64,000 nucleotides of DNA from Proteromonas lacertae (taxonomy: Eukaryota; Sar; Bigyra; Opalinata; Proteromonadidae): positions 248,001 through 312,000 of the forward strand of contig NGBS01000873.1 of the NCBI GenBank assembly GCA_002245135.1. Reading direction: 5' to 3'. The position numbers were made by a program, and so were the translations under genes. The stretch's first letter is position 1. Each line of letters begins with the position of its first letter. The notes beneath the pieces are model-generated. The model saw only the letters and a list, made by a program, of their open reading frames with translations, was not told the origin of the DNA and ran no database searches. This document shows positions 11,762 to 26,366 of the stretch, piece after piece.

Positions 11762-14700
11762 TTAAAGATCATAACTTTCTATTGGAGTCTTTGTAGGGAA
11801 ATTATTTTTCTCCTCCTCTATAGATCCTTCAGGTGTAACTAATTGAGGAAGAACTATCACAGGTAACTTTGCAGCTGATCTTCTAGGCTCAATTGTGACT
11901 TTTCTGGAAGGTGCTCTACTTTTTGGTATTATACCAACACTATTCAAAGCTGATGATTTACGTTTATCTAATCTCATTGCAGCTGATACTTTAGAAGGAT
12001 CATCATAGAATGTATCTGGCATGGATATAGTACATATTCCAATATTACACACAACAAATATATCTGGTTTTAATCTAAATCTTCCTCTAGTTACACTTTT
12101 TTTAGCTATACTTCTTGTTTTTTTAGATGCGTCTGAATTATCACCTCCACTGGATGTACCAAACGTTGTACTAGCTAATACACTTGCGAATAAGGTAATC
12201 TTTGAAGCAAATTGTAAAGCTATTATACATATCACACCTAATTCAACTCCAATTCCTCTTAACATCATTAAAGTATCAGGTTGTTTAGCCATCATCAAAT
12301 TTAATGGTATTTCCAATATACCCAATACAATCATTACACCAATGATAGATGCTAATGTTTTAGATTCGTTGAATTCTGAGGATGCTTTTCTCGTTGACCA
12401 AGCTAGTTTTGCACCCCATAAAAACAACACTATTACTCCACCTATTTCTATAAATGTGAATATATCATTCTCACTACATTCTCTGATGTAAACATCTTCT
12501 AAAAAGTTTGAATAATCACTACTATATGTTTTTACATAAACTGCTGGATCTACCACCCACCAGATTACTAAATACACGCTTTGGACTACTTCAATTATTA
12601 ATATTATCCTAATTAACATCCAATTGGATATTTTCACTCTCTGTAGATCTTTATTGTTGAATAATTTATGAATTCTCCAAGCTTTACAGAATAATATACT
12701 GAATAAAAAGTCTACAGATAAAGCTAATACCCATACTCTACAAAAACATACTCCCCAATTTGGAACTAATGTAAATATAAATCCAGAAACACTTATCATT
12801 ATTAATGCAACTATTTCATATGATAAAAACAAAGGTGAAGATAACTTAATCATCTTTACTTCTCTGAATAAGTAAATACCAACTAATAAACAAAGACATA
12901 CTATTATCAATATTATCATCAATACTAAAACAACATATCTTAAAACAGTATTTGTTTCAAATAATACAAACTTTTTACCCATTTTACATTCATCATTTTT
13001 CATATAAGTAAGTTGTGGATCTGGTTTTATTTCTTTACCTTGTCCTGGATATACTTTTGATAATACGCCATTCAATGTCCTCATTATGAAGAATGATTTC
13101 TTTGCATGATTATTGTATGTAATTTCTAATTTACCATTGGGAGCTTCATATGATACATACTTCATACTCAATCTTAAATATTCTCTACTTGGAAATGCTG
13201 CAGCTGATGATACAGTTACTGTTGATGAAGATGATGAAGATGTGCTTTTTAATATACCTTCTTCATTAGCTGCATATTCTACACCTGCTTTCCATAAGAA
13301 TATTGTTGAATAACTTGATTCAAACATTTCATTCAATTCTATGGCATCTAAATACATTGAATTAACTGATTGTGCAAAGGCTTTAGCTGATGTAGATGTT
13401 GAACTATCTGAATAAGATGATGCTATATAACAACCACTAATTGATTGAATATTATCTTCACTCAGATCAGCAGAATCATAGTAAAACAATAAGTATATGT
13501 AAGTTGACATATCAACATTATTAGCCTTTAAACGATTGATAAATTCATTGGTACTTTTACCTGAAAATAGATTGATGTATGCTATATTTGTACCATATAA
13601 TATTCTATTACTAGCTAATGTCTGTAAAAGTGTTGGATAGGATCTATCATTAGTGGCAGCAAAGAAGAAATTACCAACATAATTAATACCATTTTCTTCA
13701 CTGTATCTACCAATAGCTTCAGCAATTACTGATGTTTGATTTTCATTACCACCAAATATATAAATGTTACTAATATCCATTTTCTTTAAATACTCAACTG
13801 CAGCTATTGCTTTTTGATTTACACTTGATCCTGTAGTGATTGTATATTCTGAACATATATTACCATCATCTCTGCCTAAATAAAAGAATGTTAAATCACT
13901 TCTTGCTCCACTTAAATATCTATTTACTTCATCTCTACATCTCGAACTCATACAACCAAATATTGATTTGGTTTGAGTTTCAGTTTGAATTGATCTTACT
14001 GTTGGATATATTTTATTGAATGTTAAGAAGTAATGATTTGGTATGATTTTCTTACCATTTACTCCGCCTTCATCATTTATTTCATCTATTGCCATATCTT
14101 GAATTAACAAATTTTGCTGTTCAGATTTACCACCAACATCAATTTCATGGATAAAGGCAATATATATTGGATCTTCATTGTATAAATCTGTTTTTTCAGT
14201 CTTCCAATCACATACATATCCTATATATTGACCTTCTAGTTGGTTATATACCCTTGATTCTACATATTTAGATGGCATCCAATTGACAAGTATTACATTG
14301 TTGTCTGTTATGTAACCACTGTATATATTCCTTCTAAATATATTATTCTTTGCTAATTCTATTGTTCCTGATGGAATATCAGTCTGGAAATCGTATAATA
14401 AACTCACTTCATTCACATCAATCGAGCTTGAAGCTTGACACATATTCTTCCAATACAATAACAATGCATAAGCACTTTCATATTGAGTTCTTATTCTCAT
14501 TTTATCACCTATATTTATATGTAATCCTTGTGCGAATGATGAAGCTAAAGTTGGTATAGTTACTGATGAATATGTCATATCCTTAAGTGATTCAAAGAAA
14601 CTACCAATTACTATATGACCTGCTAAATATTTTGATTGTAAATCATTGAAGATATTCTCATCAAATAATGTATTATATACTGTATATTTTGGATATGTCA

Positions 14701-17700
14701 AACCTAATTCATACATCGCTTTATAGAAATGAGTGTAATATTCTTTACTTTCAAATGTGGCTATTATATATCCACCATTTGGAATTGCTTGTTGGATCAT
14801 TCTTAGTTGAACACTTGTCTTTTCTAAATCATATTCAATATTTCCCATCAATAAAATATTTGTATAACTCATTCTAGTTTGAATCATATCATTCAAATAA
14901 GTTGTATAATTAGATGGAGAATATACTGTTATGGCTGAAGTTGTATCTTCTAATATTCTTCTTATTGTTATTGTTGCTATTTGACTTGGATGTAATTCAC
15001 TAACTATTACATTCTTTGGACATATTTCATTGTAAGTATGTCCACAGAAGAAAAATAATTTATTCCTATTTTTCATTTCTTCTACAATTATTGGATAATC
15101 ATCAGGATTATAACCACCGAAAATGTAACTAATATCCTCATCTTTATCAATCTGTTGGAATATTGATTTATAATTAGTTGAATTAGATTTCAAATCATAC
15201 ACTCTATAGAATAATTGATATGTATTCAATAATGGATCCTTTTCATTTAAATAAGTAATACCAGCTAATATTGAATCAAATATTGGCTTTTCAATATCTG
15301 CATCTTTACCAGAAAATGATGTAATAATACCAATTCTGTAAGTGGAAACTGTTTGACCTGAACCAATAGTTAAATCACTAAAATCACAAATATAATAACT
15401 ATTATCTCTCATATAATATGCTTGAGGGAAATGAGGAATCTTTGCTGTATATACAATACTCCATTTATAGTTTAAATTCTTATATCCAATTATCAATTCT
15501 CTACCTAAATATTGATTTTTACCAAAACCAATTGTTCCTTCTTGAGTTTCTAATGTACCATCATCACTTATTAATTCCTTTCTAACCTTATCTACAGCAA
15601 AATCATTAATTCTATTTATAGCATTTGCCCATAACTTCATGGCAATATACACAGCTGAAATAACATCATTTATAAAAACTGATTTTTTATCTATTCTTTC
15701 GAATAAACTATTTTTGAAAACTTTATTGGCTGGTCGACTATTACCTATTGAACTGTAATAAACTAAAGTCTCATAATCATTTGTAACTGTCATCATTGTA
15801 TCAGATGATGGTTCACTAACTATCACATGTACTTTTGAAGATGGTAAATTATATTTTGCTATTTCATCTTTTAAATAGAGAAAATGTTCAGCTTTACCTT
15901 TAAAGATAATACAAACAGTTCTATCATCATTTACAGTAGAATATTCAAGTAATTTTTCATCTATCAACTCTAAACTATTAGCTACATGAACAATAGCTTC
16001 AACTCTTTCTAAATAGTCTCTAATATAATTACCAAATTCAACATCATCTTCTCTTGGGAAAGCTAATAAGAACTCATCATAACCTCTATTTCTTAACACA
16101 TTTAAACCTGGATCATATAATGATACATGATGGTTAGCTACAAATGTATTAGTATCACAAGAACCCATATCATATTTATATAAAAAGAATACCAATATGT
16201 TATTCTGTACTATCAATTGATAGGCTGGTTCTAAACATCTCTTTGTTGCTGAGAAGAATATTGCTTTTGGTTTAACAGTTGTAATATATTCTATCAATTT
16301 AGCAACACAAGTATCATATCTTGATTGTGTATCATAAATTTCACCTTTTAATTGTCTACCATTCACACCACCAGCTGCATTTATTTCATCTATTGCCATT
16401 TTAAATACATCCACTTCACCAGCATTATATTCTTCTAATTCACCAGTTAAACTTGCCAATAATAATATCTTTTCAGAACCTACTTCATATCTACTTGAAT
16501 TATGTTCTGGTGCAAATGAACACATGTATTTATATGTTTCAATAATATCCCAACTCCAAGCCATTGGTGATTGTTGATTTACCTTTGAATAAACTGTTGA
16601 GAATTCTTCACCATTTGAATCATATTTACCTATATAAAATGGTAATGATGGATAATGACTATCAGTAAAAGCAAATGTACCTAATGCATCTTCTGATGAT
16701 ATTGTTATTAGTTTATCTCTTATTACATCTGTATCAGTTACACCACTTTCTTTTACAGCTTTTATCCATAGTTTAACTGCTATATAAGTTGAATCAGCTA
16801 TAGCTGTTGTTTCTTTTGTATAAGTGTAATGATTCATTAATTTCTTAAATGCTGTGTTTGAATCACTCTCAATATCATTGAAATAATGATCTACTAAATA
16901 AATATCATGTCTTTGTAATTTAGTAAGTGTATTGTACTGATCTTTCATTGATAATATATCAATAAACAAATATTTCTTTCTATCTATAGCTAAATTTTCT
17001 ATTGCATTTAAAAATCTCTTTACATTGTTATTATCATTAATAACAAATGGAATAATACCTCCTTCTTTTCCATTTCCAAATGTATTTAATAGTGCAGTAA
17101 TTTCACTATTTTCAATTCCTTTCTCATTTGATATTGTATATGTTTTAGTGTAAGTATACATACCACTCCCTTGACTTTGAATAATTTGAGATAATGTTAC
17201 TGAACTACTATCAGATTCACTGATTATTGCTAAATTTGAATCAATACCAGTTGTAATTAAATATTCTAATACTTGTGGAACGAATTGATTGGGTAATAAG
17301 CCAGTGTAGAAAGTATCATAATCACATTCTTGACCAACAAATTTCTGTGGATAAATGAATAATATTTTATTCTTTTTACTCACTTTTTGACTTAATGTTT
17401 TACAGTCATTATCTATACATCCTATTAACACTTTTATATCATTTTCTACAATCATATTATTCACCTTTTCTTCTAATTCACTTTCTGTTATACTTGTATC
17501 ATAATTTATTAATATAGGTAAAACAATTTTACCATCAATTGTAAAATCTTCAGCATCCATTTTCTCATGAATTGCTGTAATTCCTCCATATAAACCTTTT
17601 ATACTAATTAAACGATCTGTTCCTTCATATTGGAATATTAAACCGATTTTTATTGTTTCATATTCACCATATATATTGTTTTTTATATCACATTTCTCTA

Positions 17701-20700
17701 AATTATGATTCACATTGTATAATGATAAAAATCCATCATTCTTTATTGGATAACTATATCTATAATCCTCAGCAGTTACAGCTTCATTTGCTTCATCCAT
17801 TTCAATAGTCAAAATCAATAATTTACCATCAAATTGATTATTATTGTTAAACTTAACTGTACCAAGAACAGTATCAATTTCAGTGTCATAAGATGAATGT
17901 TTCATTACATTTGTATCATTAGAACCATATTTATTAAGCATAAGTGCTAAATACCATCCAATTGCATTAGATCTACTAATCAACACAGATGTAGTTTCTA
18001 CAAAGGAATATCTAGCTGTAAACTCATTAGTAAATTCTTCTCGTGTCTTTTGAGTTTCTTCATCATTAACATCAATCGCATATGTAAAATAATGACCTTT
18101 TAATTTATTACCTAAATGTGTAACTGATTCGGATGTTAATTCAGTACTAATTGATATATATTGAGGAGGTTTCATATTATGTTCATACAAACTGGTGATT
18201 AATACTTCAGCTGCTGGTCCTTCTAATACAGACACTATTAAAGCACCATTTGTAGCAACTTGTTTTGTTAATTCAACATAACCATCCATATCTATATCAT
18301 CAATTGGAACAGTGAATTCCATTGTAAATGCTAATGAATAAACACTTAATTCTTTCTTTAATTCTTCACCTAATGCTATTGAATAAGTTGTACTACTTTG
18401 GATTAAAACAATATCATCTTTTTCATGATCCATTATCCAATAAAGTAATATGAAATAGGAGTTTAATGTTAAACCAAAATAATATGTGTTTTTCAAACAT
18501 TCAAAACCTTCATAATCACTTTGAATTATCAAAGTCTTGTTCAATTCTTCAGCTACTAAATCACCTTTAATTCTATATGATTTTCTCCAAGCACCAATGA
18601 TATAATCAAACTTATATTTTTCAGAATATTCTTTTATTCTAAAAGCTAATTCTTCTTCAGTATCTCCACTGGTAAAAACATACATCTTTGCATATTTACC
18701 TTCTATTCCTCCTTTATTATTAATCTCATCAAATGCAGTTTCTAAACCAGAAATAAAATAAATAGAATTCTGGAAATATTGGTCAGTCAATGGGATCTGA
18801 ACTCCAAACACTATAGTAGGAACAGAATAATTAGATCCTCTACCAGTTTGCCAATTACATTCATACACATTCACATTATTATACTCTAAGTAAAATGGTT
18901 TTGGTTCATAATTATTACTCAATGTAATATTATGTGTTAGTCTTCCAGTAGAACTTATTAATCCTATATATATACCTTGATTAATATGATTATTGCTACT
19001 AAATATCCATTCGCCTAAAGTGGTATTAACCAATGAAGTAAACATTAATTTCTTTACATAATCATTATCTAAAGAAGTACCTAATCTAAGTGTTTCCACA
19101 AATTGCAATACAACTGAATACATGCAAATATCATAATAATTTGGATCAATCCAATGTCCTGTCACTGAGTAAAAGTCAGTAATATAAATATCATAAATTC
19201 CTGTTCGTTCTGGTACAAATGGAGTAACTACATAATGACCAGCTGAGTCTGTCGCATTGTATTGTATTTGACTTGTATCAAATAAATACACTGTATATAT
19301 TTGAGCACATTCTTCACTATTCTCAAAATTTCTACATACTTTCTCATTGAATAATCTGAAGAATATCTTTGCTTCAGTATATTCAAAGAATGCTAATATT
19401 CTTCCACCATTTTCCATTTTCTTCACTGCTTTAATGATCTGATTAGTCATTGATGTTTCATCTCTTCTATTTACTTTTCCAATGTATAAAACCTCTCTTT
19501 CATATGTATATAACATTGATTTCAAGAATTCAACTCTTCCTTCATACAAATCACCATCAGTAGCTCCATATAAGATAGAAATTGGTTTTTGTTTTCTTAA
19601 AGTTGATAAATATGTAACAAAAGGATAAATAATTTGATTTGGTACTACAAAAGGGTAAAATACATTATCTTCACATTCATTTCCTTTACCATAACCAGTG
19701 TAAAATAAAAACATATTAGTGCTTTGAATTACTGGAACTAAATAATCTTTAGTTTTTTCATTGCATCCTCCAAATAAATACTTCATATTTCTTCTTTTTA
19801 ATTTGATGACTAAATCAGATGCATCTTTTTGGTTTGTAGGACAATCGTGTAATTCAATTCTGATATATTTGTTCTGTACACTTCCAAATCTATTCATCCA
19901 CGCATTCAATTCAAACTGTGAAATATAAGAGAAATGAAAATGACTTTCCTCATTGTGGGTAATATCTAATATAAATGCAAATCCAATAATATCATCTTCA
20001 ACCATTACTAATGGAGGATTTACTGAATAATCACTAGTTAAATACTTTTCATCATGTAATAAATAGAAGAACGGCTCTGGTTTAGATGGTGAATTAATAG
20101 CTATATAATCAGTAGGAACTAAATCTAATAGTTTTGATACAGCAATGGTAAAACTCATATGATTATCAAGTGTAACAGGTAAATCACCTAATGGAGACAA
20201 TATAACATTATTATATAAATATGTTCTTAATGCAAAACTATCATCTTTATATTTCTCACTTGCTGTGATTGCACTTTGCATTAATGATAATGCTATGTAG
20301 GTGGATAACTGCAATTCGTTAAAGATAATGGAAGAATTACCTTTAAATGTATCTATTTGATTCTTTATCATATGGGCTTGTTCATTGATTGAATAATCTG
20401 ATAAAATTGTGCTTACCATCACATCATCTAATAGATTCTTATCATCTAAACTATAAAACATTGAAGATGCATAATCCAATATTAATATTGGCATTTGTTC
20501 ATCAGGATAAGAATATTTAAACTCAGCAAGTAAAAAGACTGTGTAATTCTGTAATGTTGTGTATAAAACATACTCCGATGATGCATTGTTGGTTTTATTA
20601 TATATTTCTTCACATAAAGCTGTCCAATTGGCTGAATTTGCATCACTAATACTGATGCTATCATATACAGCATTGAGATTTTCTACATACTTTTGAGAAT

Positions 20701-23670
20701 AAAGGAATGTATTATAACAATCTCTATTTAAAAGATAATATAATATGTATACTCATTATTCTTAAGATAAACAAATAAAAACTTCTGTCCTTGAGATAAT
20801 CTAATATGAAAAGATATCAACAGCCTTTGACTTGGTATAGTATTAATCTGAATTATATTCTGATATGTGATTTCTCCACCTGATGGAAATATTGAGAATA
20901 AAACTTTATCTTTTTCCACTAACAAATCATCAATTGCATCTCTTTCTTCTCTGAATTGTGCACCAATTAAACAGATAATATCATTATATTCATCAATTTT
21001 GGATCTAATTTGTTGTTGTAATTCTTTCATATTTGAATAATGAATATAAAGTGGTAAAATTTCATGAGAATTTAACCCACCATCTTGATTTAATATATCA
21101 AACATAACATTTATATATTCCATAATTAAACTATCAGCAAATGAATGTCTATCAAACACTAATATAATGTGGTAAGAATTTAATGGTTTGACATGTAATT
21201 CACCATTCTCAAAAATACACTTTTCTGTCAAATTGTGTATTACAAATAACCTTGTACTAGAAAATTGCCTCATTATTGCTGTAGAATTAACTTCCTTTGT
21301 AAATTGATAAATTCCTAATTTGGCTTGAGCATGACTTGAATAGTATAGTTCATATTGATCATAAGCAGGTGTTTTAACAGCTTGGTGGAATATATAATTC
21401 TTATATAATGATGGTAAATAAGATGAAGATGATTCAATAGCTTGTACTAATAGTGATATAATATTAGTTATTAATCCTAACTCTGAGAATATTGGTATAT
21501 CTCTTCCTAAGAATTCTTTGTAATATCGTCTATATGGATCTAATACTTCTGATTTTATCATTGTACTAGAATGTGCAATAAAGAAATAACCTTCATACTA
21601 TATACATAAATATAAATAAATTATGATAATATATATATATATATACATCTATTTTTTCTATACTATCTTTCTGTTCATCTACATATGTTTCATCTAATCC
21701 ATATACCAGTACTGTATAATTATTCGCATAAGTCATCGATTCATTATATAATACCTTCATTATAGATGGAATATAATCACTTTCAGTAACCACAATAATC
21801 GCTGTATGATTATAATCACCCATTGTCATTAGTTTAATATTTGTAGTTGCATTTCTTGCTTGTATTTCTGATGTATCTGCCATTTCAAAAAAACCAATTC
21901 TATTCTCATAAAATCCTCTTTCAATTAAATCATTATATAATATCTTTCTACTAATTGTTCCATAATTAGTGGTTGATGAAATAATAGCTATTTTTCCATA
22001 ATAATTATTCTTTTGTAAGTATGAAGATACTAATAACGAATATGCGCTTGTTTCAATATTTCCATAGATTACATTATCTTCACATGTATCACCAGCTGCT
22101 TCATTCATATAGAATATTTGAATATCCAATCCTCTTATTGATGATGATATGTTGTGCATTATTTCTGGTGATGTAAACATAAAAATTGATGACATTTCAT
22201 ATTCACTATTATATTCTTTAATTGTATTAATTGTGTCAGAAACAGTATCATCTTTCACATCGATTAATAATGCTTTCATTTGTCTTCCTAATATCAAGTT
22301 CTAATTAATGATAATAATAATAATAATAATATAAAATTATTATACATTTTCCCCATAATTTCTCATTAGTTTTTCAATAAATATCTTGATTAATCTATTC
22401 TTATGACTTGCCATATTCAATACAAATCCAATGGGAAACATTTCTAAAGTTGCATTACCATCCACTGAATTCTGTACAAAATCACAAACAACATTATCAA
22501 TTTGATTATAGACCTCATTCACTCTAAAATCAGTTACAGCTTCTATAAAATAGGTGATTTTTTCATCATATCCATATTTCTTTGGATCTGAGGTATAATC
22601 AGGAATATCACTGTTAGTTTCAACGAATTTAAATGGAACTGATAGATAATTATTGGGTGTTAAATACATTGTTCCACCTGGATAATCTATTGGTTCATTA
22701 TACATCAATGATAATAACGGATATATCTTATCGGATGGAAATGTTTCAGCCATATATTGAATTTTGTCAAGCAAAGCGAATACATATGTAAACATTGCAT
22801 CTCTAGCATCATTGAATTTATCAGGATAACTAGTTTTATATTCTGTAGCTAATTTATTATCCTCAAAACCAGTATAACTAGTAATTATTTCATTGTTCTG
22901 TTTTAACAGTATTTTACTCAAATATTTATAATTTAAACTTCCTGGTAAGAAAACAATTGGGTAATTCTTTGGATCTGACTTACCTATATTAACTACAATC
23001 ATATTTTTAACAGATAAAAGTTGAGTAATCTGAGGTATTTGACTGTTCTTTACTATTATCATACATTTGGGAACTTCAGTTATTTTAGTAAACAGACCAA
23101 GGCCAGTTGACATGTCAATAACAGCATGCGAAGATTCAACAATATTTACACCAAAATACTTTGCAGTAGTATTGAATCTTTCTTCATAAAAAGTGTCATA
23201 TTTTGTATTTTCATATAGAAATGCAACATTTCCATCATAATTAGCTGCAGCGATTGATAACACTATAATATAAAATACATTAATATACAGTTTAAGATTA
23301 ATGGTATTACAGTAACTCCACTAATAAAGTGTTTATTACATCTTCCTACACTTACTTCATTCATACATATAATCAACACAGTATCATTTGTAATATATGA
23401 AGAAGTAGAATTGAGCAGTTCATCATCACACACTGCAAGTATAATCTCAGTTTTTTTAGTTTCCACTTCTTCTTTTATAACTTTATCATAATCTGCTGTA
23501 CTATGACAAGATAATGTATCTACACTATGAATTGTGATATTTGGATGATTATTGCTGTATGGTTCTAGGAAATCTTTAAAATACATATTAGAATCACCTT
23601 CAAAGTATGCAATATTCAAGTGGTATGATTCTACAACTACAAAATACAAATAAATAGCTATTAATAACAT
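11762..23670 (-). CDS. giant class C GPCR with nine tandem Venus-flytrap domains, ~3,919 aa
   Basis: Five exons are joined by four in-frame introns (26, 45, 49 and 29 nt near 23275, 22318, 21617 and 20717), giving 3,920 codons exactly. ATG 23670 is the only in-frame ATG before a good signal peptide (MLLIAIYLYFVVVES). Nine periplasmic-binding-type lobes start near residues 16, 402, 792, 1177, 1572, 1957, 2350, 2730 and 3119, a pitch of about 390. They show UrtA/AmiC-like marks (AIDEIN..GG.NG; YEGFECLKN in repeat 5), paired cysteines, and mostly a Cys-containing linker such as VCDW. Seven TM helices span about 3,523-3,783, with KAWRIHKLFNN after TM3 and FNESK at TM6, the class C hallmark. No Cys-rich domain intervenes, as in GABA-B and Dictyostelium Grl receptors. 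The basic cytoplasmic tail is about 135 aa. Role inferred: plasma-membrane sensing of amide/urea-like or amino-acid ligands through G proteins. Ordinary family members carry one flytrap. Confidence 0.9.
22308..22332. repeat. (ATA)n trinucleotide run inside a receptor intron
   Basis: About eight ATA/TAA units form most of the 45-nt second intron of the giant receptor gene. Splicing here restores the frame between the exon ending YGENV and the one starting LILGRQ. Confidence 0.8.
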
Positions 23671-23927
23671 AGTATATAAAAACGAATGAGAAAAATGCTT
23701 GACTCGAGTTTTGAAAAGTATAACCGAAAAAAAGAGATTTGAAAAGCGCTTCACAATTCTAATGAAATTCTCATTGATTTAACTAAGGTTACGATATTGA
23801 TGTTTCGTTATTCATTAGGAAGTGAAACAAAATGATTGATTAATTATCTATAAAAACACTATTTGCATATATAAATGATTTGTATATTAATAAATACTAA
23901 TCACACTATTCAGAAAATAATTTATTT

Positions 23928-24747
23928 CTACTTTCTGTAAGTATATAAAGCATTTTCGTCAAAATCATCCACAGTCTTGTATATAGTATTATAAAAATAC
24001 TCCAATTCATTAATAAAAGTATTCGTTTTGTTTTTTAAGTACTTTTTTAGCTTGTGATTTAAATTTTTATCTAGTGTATTAAATTTACTTAATTGTTTAT
24101 ATATATAGTTACAGACAAAGTAGTCTTCATTCCCTAATATTATTTTCACTTCTCTTTCAATGAAAGGTTTTAATTTATTCTGTATTTCGCTTTTTTTCCA
24201 TTCATTTGGTGTTATTTCATTCCATTTAATATCTTCATCATCACTATCTTCCTTATATAGATCTATAGGTATTATTTTTTTCTTATATATTTCTTTTCTA
24301 AATCTATAAAGATTAGAAATTGGATCTGGTATTCCATTATCTTTTATATTCCATTCTAAATATTCTGTATTAGATTCTATTTCATATGTTAATTTTGTTA
24401 TATTAATTTTACATAAAGGACAGCTTTGGTTGATTTTCAACCAACTACGAATACAATCTAAGCAAAAAGCATGGTTGCATCTATCATTCAATGTTCCATT
24501 CTATATGACATAATAATACAATAATACATTCATCTCTTCTAGACATATCGAACATTGACCTTGAATTACTCTTGGAGATGGTATTATTAATGTTTTGTAT
24601 GTAAATGTAGGTATTTCTGATATTTCTCTATTCATTATACATCATTTTTTATTAATACTTGGCATCTATTGAATCTTCATTGACATTTTCCTTCTTTTCA
24701 TCTTCTGTATCATCTATATTAATAATTTCGTCTGTTAATTTACTCAT
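23928..24747 (-). CDS. TOPORS-like RING E3 ligase, 253 aa
   Basis: Three exons (introns of 31 nt near 24662 and 27 nt near 24515) give 254 codons from ATG 24747. The acidic N-terminus is followed by a C3HC4 RING: CSICLEE, then CNHAFCLDCIRSW and CPLCK (residues about 58-102), with all eight zinc ligands present. After the RING come an YRFRKEIY segment and a helical region with FIEREVKIILGNEDY, which match the order seen in TOPORS proteins (RING, RRxLY-like, then the folded FIxREL...G.ED region). Known relatives ubiquitinate or sumoylate nuclear substrates. The protein is much shorter than animal TOPORS and lacks the long RS-rich tail. It lies between the receptor gene and paralogue T9, same strand; no functional link is shown. 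Confidence 0.75.
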
Positions 24748-24946
24748 CTGTTTTTTATAGCAAGAGAAAAGTAGAAAAGCTTGAAATTAAGTTCGATTCT
24801 TAAAATCATTCATTCACAAGTATTTTAAGTATTTCTATATTTTGCATAGGTTATTTACACCAAATAGGTAAATTTATATTTAAAAGAATTAAAAGATTAT
24901 CAACAAATTTTCAATAATTCACAAATTTACTACACTAATAAGCTAT

Positions 24947-25470
24947 TCATTCTACTTTACTTCTACCAGAGGGAAGTATTTTATTTCTCGAACTATACTT
25001 CATTTTATCCGAAGATATAGAAAAGAGAGAAGATGAAGACTTTTTACCGAATGATTTGGCATTAGCACTTTTAAAACTATTACACTTATTCTGTTTTTCA
25101 GATTGTTTTCTACTTCCATATCCACGAAGTTGTTTTAACTGAATTACTAGATTATCTTTAGCAGTTGTTGAAGGAATCGGTAGAATAAAATCGTAATGAT
25201 AAGTAGATGGTTCTTGTGTAAATAATTTACGAGATAAAAACTCACAAAAATTTTCTCTTGGAGGTGTATATATTCGATTTGGATTTTCATAGTAAAATCT
25301 TTGTCTTTTTAATATTCTTACGTATAATCTAGGTGACAATATATACTTAATAAAACAAGATCTTATTGAATCTAGACTACTTCTTAAAGGAATTGAAGAG
25401 CATACGAATTTTGTAAATGCTTTAATTGAAAACATTGGTTCTTTACAACTATTACAGATAATAAATACAT

Positions 25471-25501
<31 letters not shown>

Positions 25502-26193
25502 CTCTGGTAAATCAACTATATTCTCATTCAAAAAATGATTATAATCATTAGTAGTAGTACAATGTCGAAATATACTCAAAATTGAATTAATCTGATTCTA
25601 ATTATCAATATATAGATAATAAAAATTATACTTGTGTTATATATAAGTTACTATATATTTTCTTCATTGCAAACAATAACGAGATTAACTGTTCTGGAGA
25701 TAGAAAAAGACATGTACAAACAAATTGAAAAAAGATGTCATGATCTATTTTATCTATAACCATTATATTAGATTGTTATTTATATATTATAGAATATATA
25801 TATATACCTGTTTCATATATACGAGTGATGAATAGGTTTTTAGTACTTGGATATTTTTGTCTTAATTGACTGGCTGATACATATGATTTATCTTGACCTT
25901 TAGACCATAAATCTAAATAAGATTCATAGATACAATTGATTTCATATTTATTTACTAAAATCAGATAATTTGAAGCATGTAATACAAATAAATGTTTGAG
26001 CCATGATAAAACTCTTCACTGATAGCGAAAGATATAGTTTATATGACTTTTTCCTTTTCAGGATTAATCTTTTGTGATAGATCTCAGACTATACACATCA
26101 AATTACTCTATAAATAGATTATACCAACTCATCTGCTGTAGGAAGGCAAAACTGAGCATCTTGACTTTGTATAACTGATGCAATAAAAGACAT
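24947..26193 (-). CDS. T9: tandem-family protein keeping all five introns, ~340 aa
   Basis: ATG at 26193 (MSFIASVIQS). All five intron positions are occupied (about 36, 31, 69, 34 and 54 nt), making T9 the best guide to the ancestral structure. Intron 3 could use a donor 15 nt further in, but the longer form aligns LFIT-H-KIDHDIFF with its siblings. Intron 5 (about 25451-25502) is largely (TA)n. Blocks: LNKYEINCIYESYLDLW, FFQFVCTCLFL, SNLYITQNQIN, CKEPMFSIKAF, PRENFC, LFTQEPSTYHYDF and GYGSRKQS. The tail ends NKILPSGRSKVE. The protein is closest to T10 next door (shared VNCIY/INCIY, IKAF/IKPF), as expected from a local duplication. Confidence 0.74.
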
Positions 26194-26366
26194 TTGCTTG
26201 AGACATAGTTTGACAATTTTACTTCATTTTTATTTAAATTAAATATCTACTGCTAGTGCTGTAATTTCATTTCAAATTACTACAGAATGAAACATATAAA
26301 AAAAAATTAAAAAAAATATTCTTATTTAACACAGTTTTATTATACTCAACTAAAAGATCCTAGTTT

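Noticed and set aside
12021-12491. 156-codon plus-strand frame opposite the receptor's TM region
   Set aside because: It is the antisense shadow of the TM helices and of the cytoplasmic tail; its hydrophobic content mirrors the real gene.
22308-22332. CRISPR-like or tandem-repeat element in the ATA run
   Set aside because: A simple trinucleotide run inside an intron; no spacers or longer units.
20482-23754. Five separate receptor-fragment genes upstream of the long 2,910-codon frame
   Set aside because: Each boundary has a GTAT...TAG intron of 26-49 nt that joins frames exactly, and only the first fragment has a signal peptide. The joined model also yields a regular 390-residue repeat pitch.
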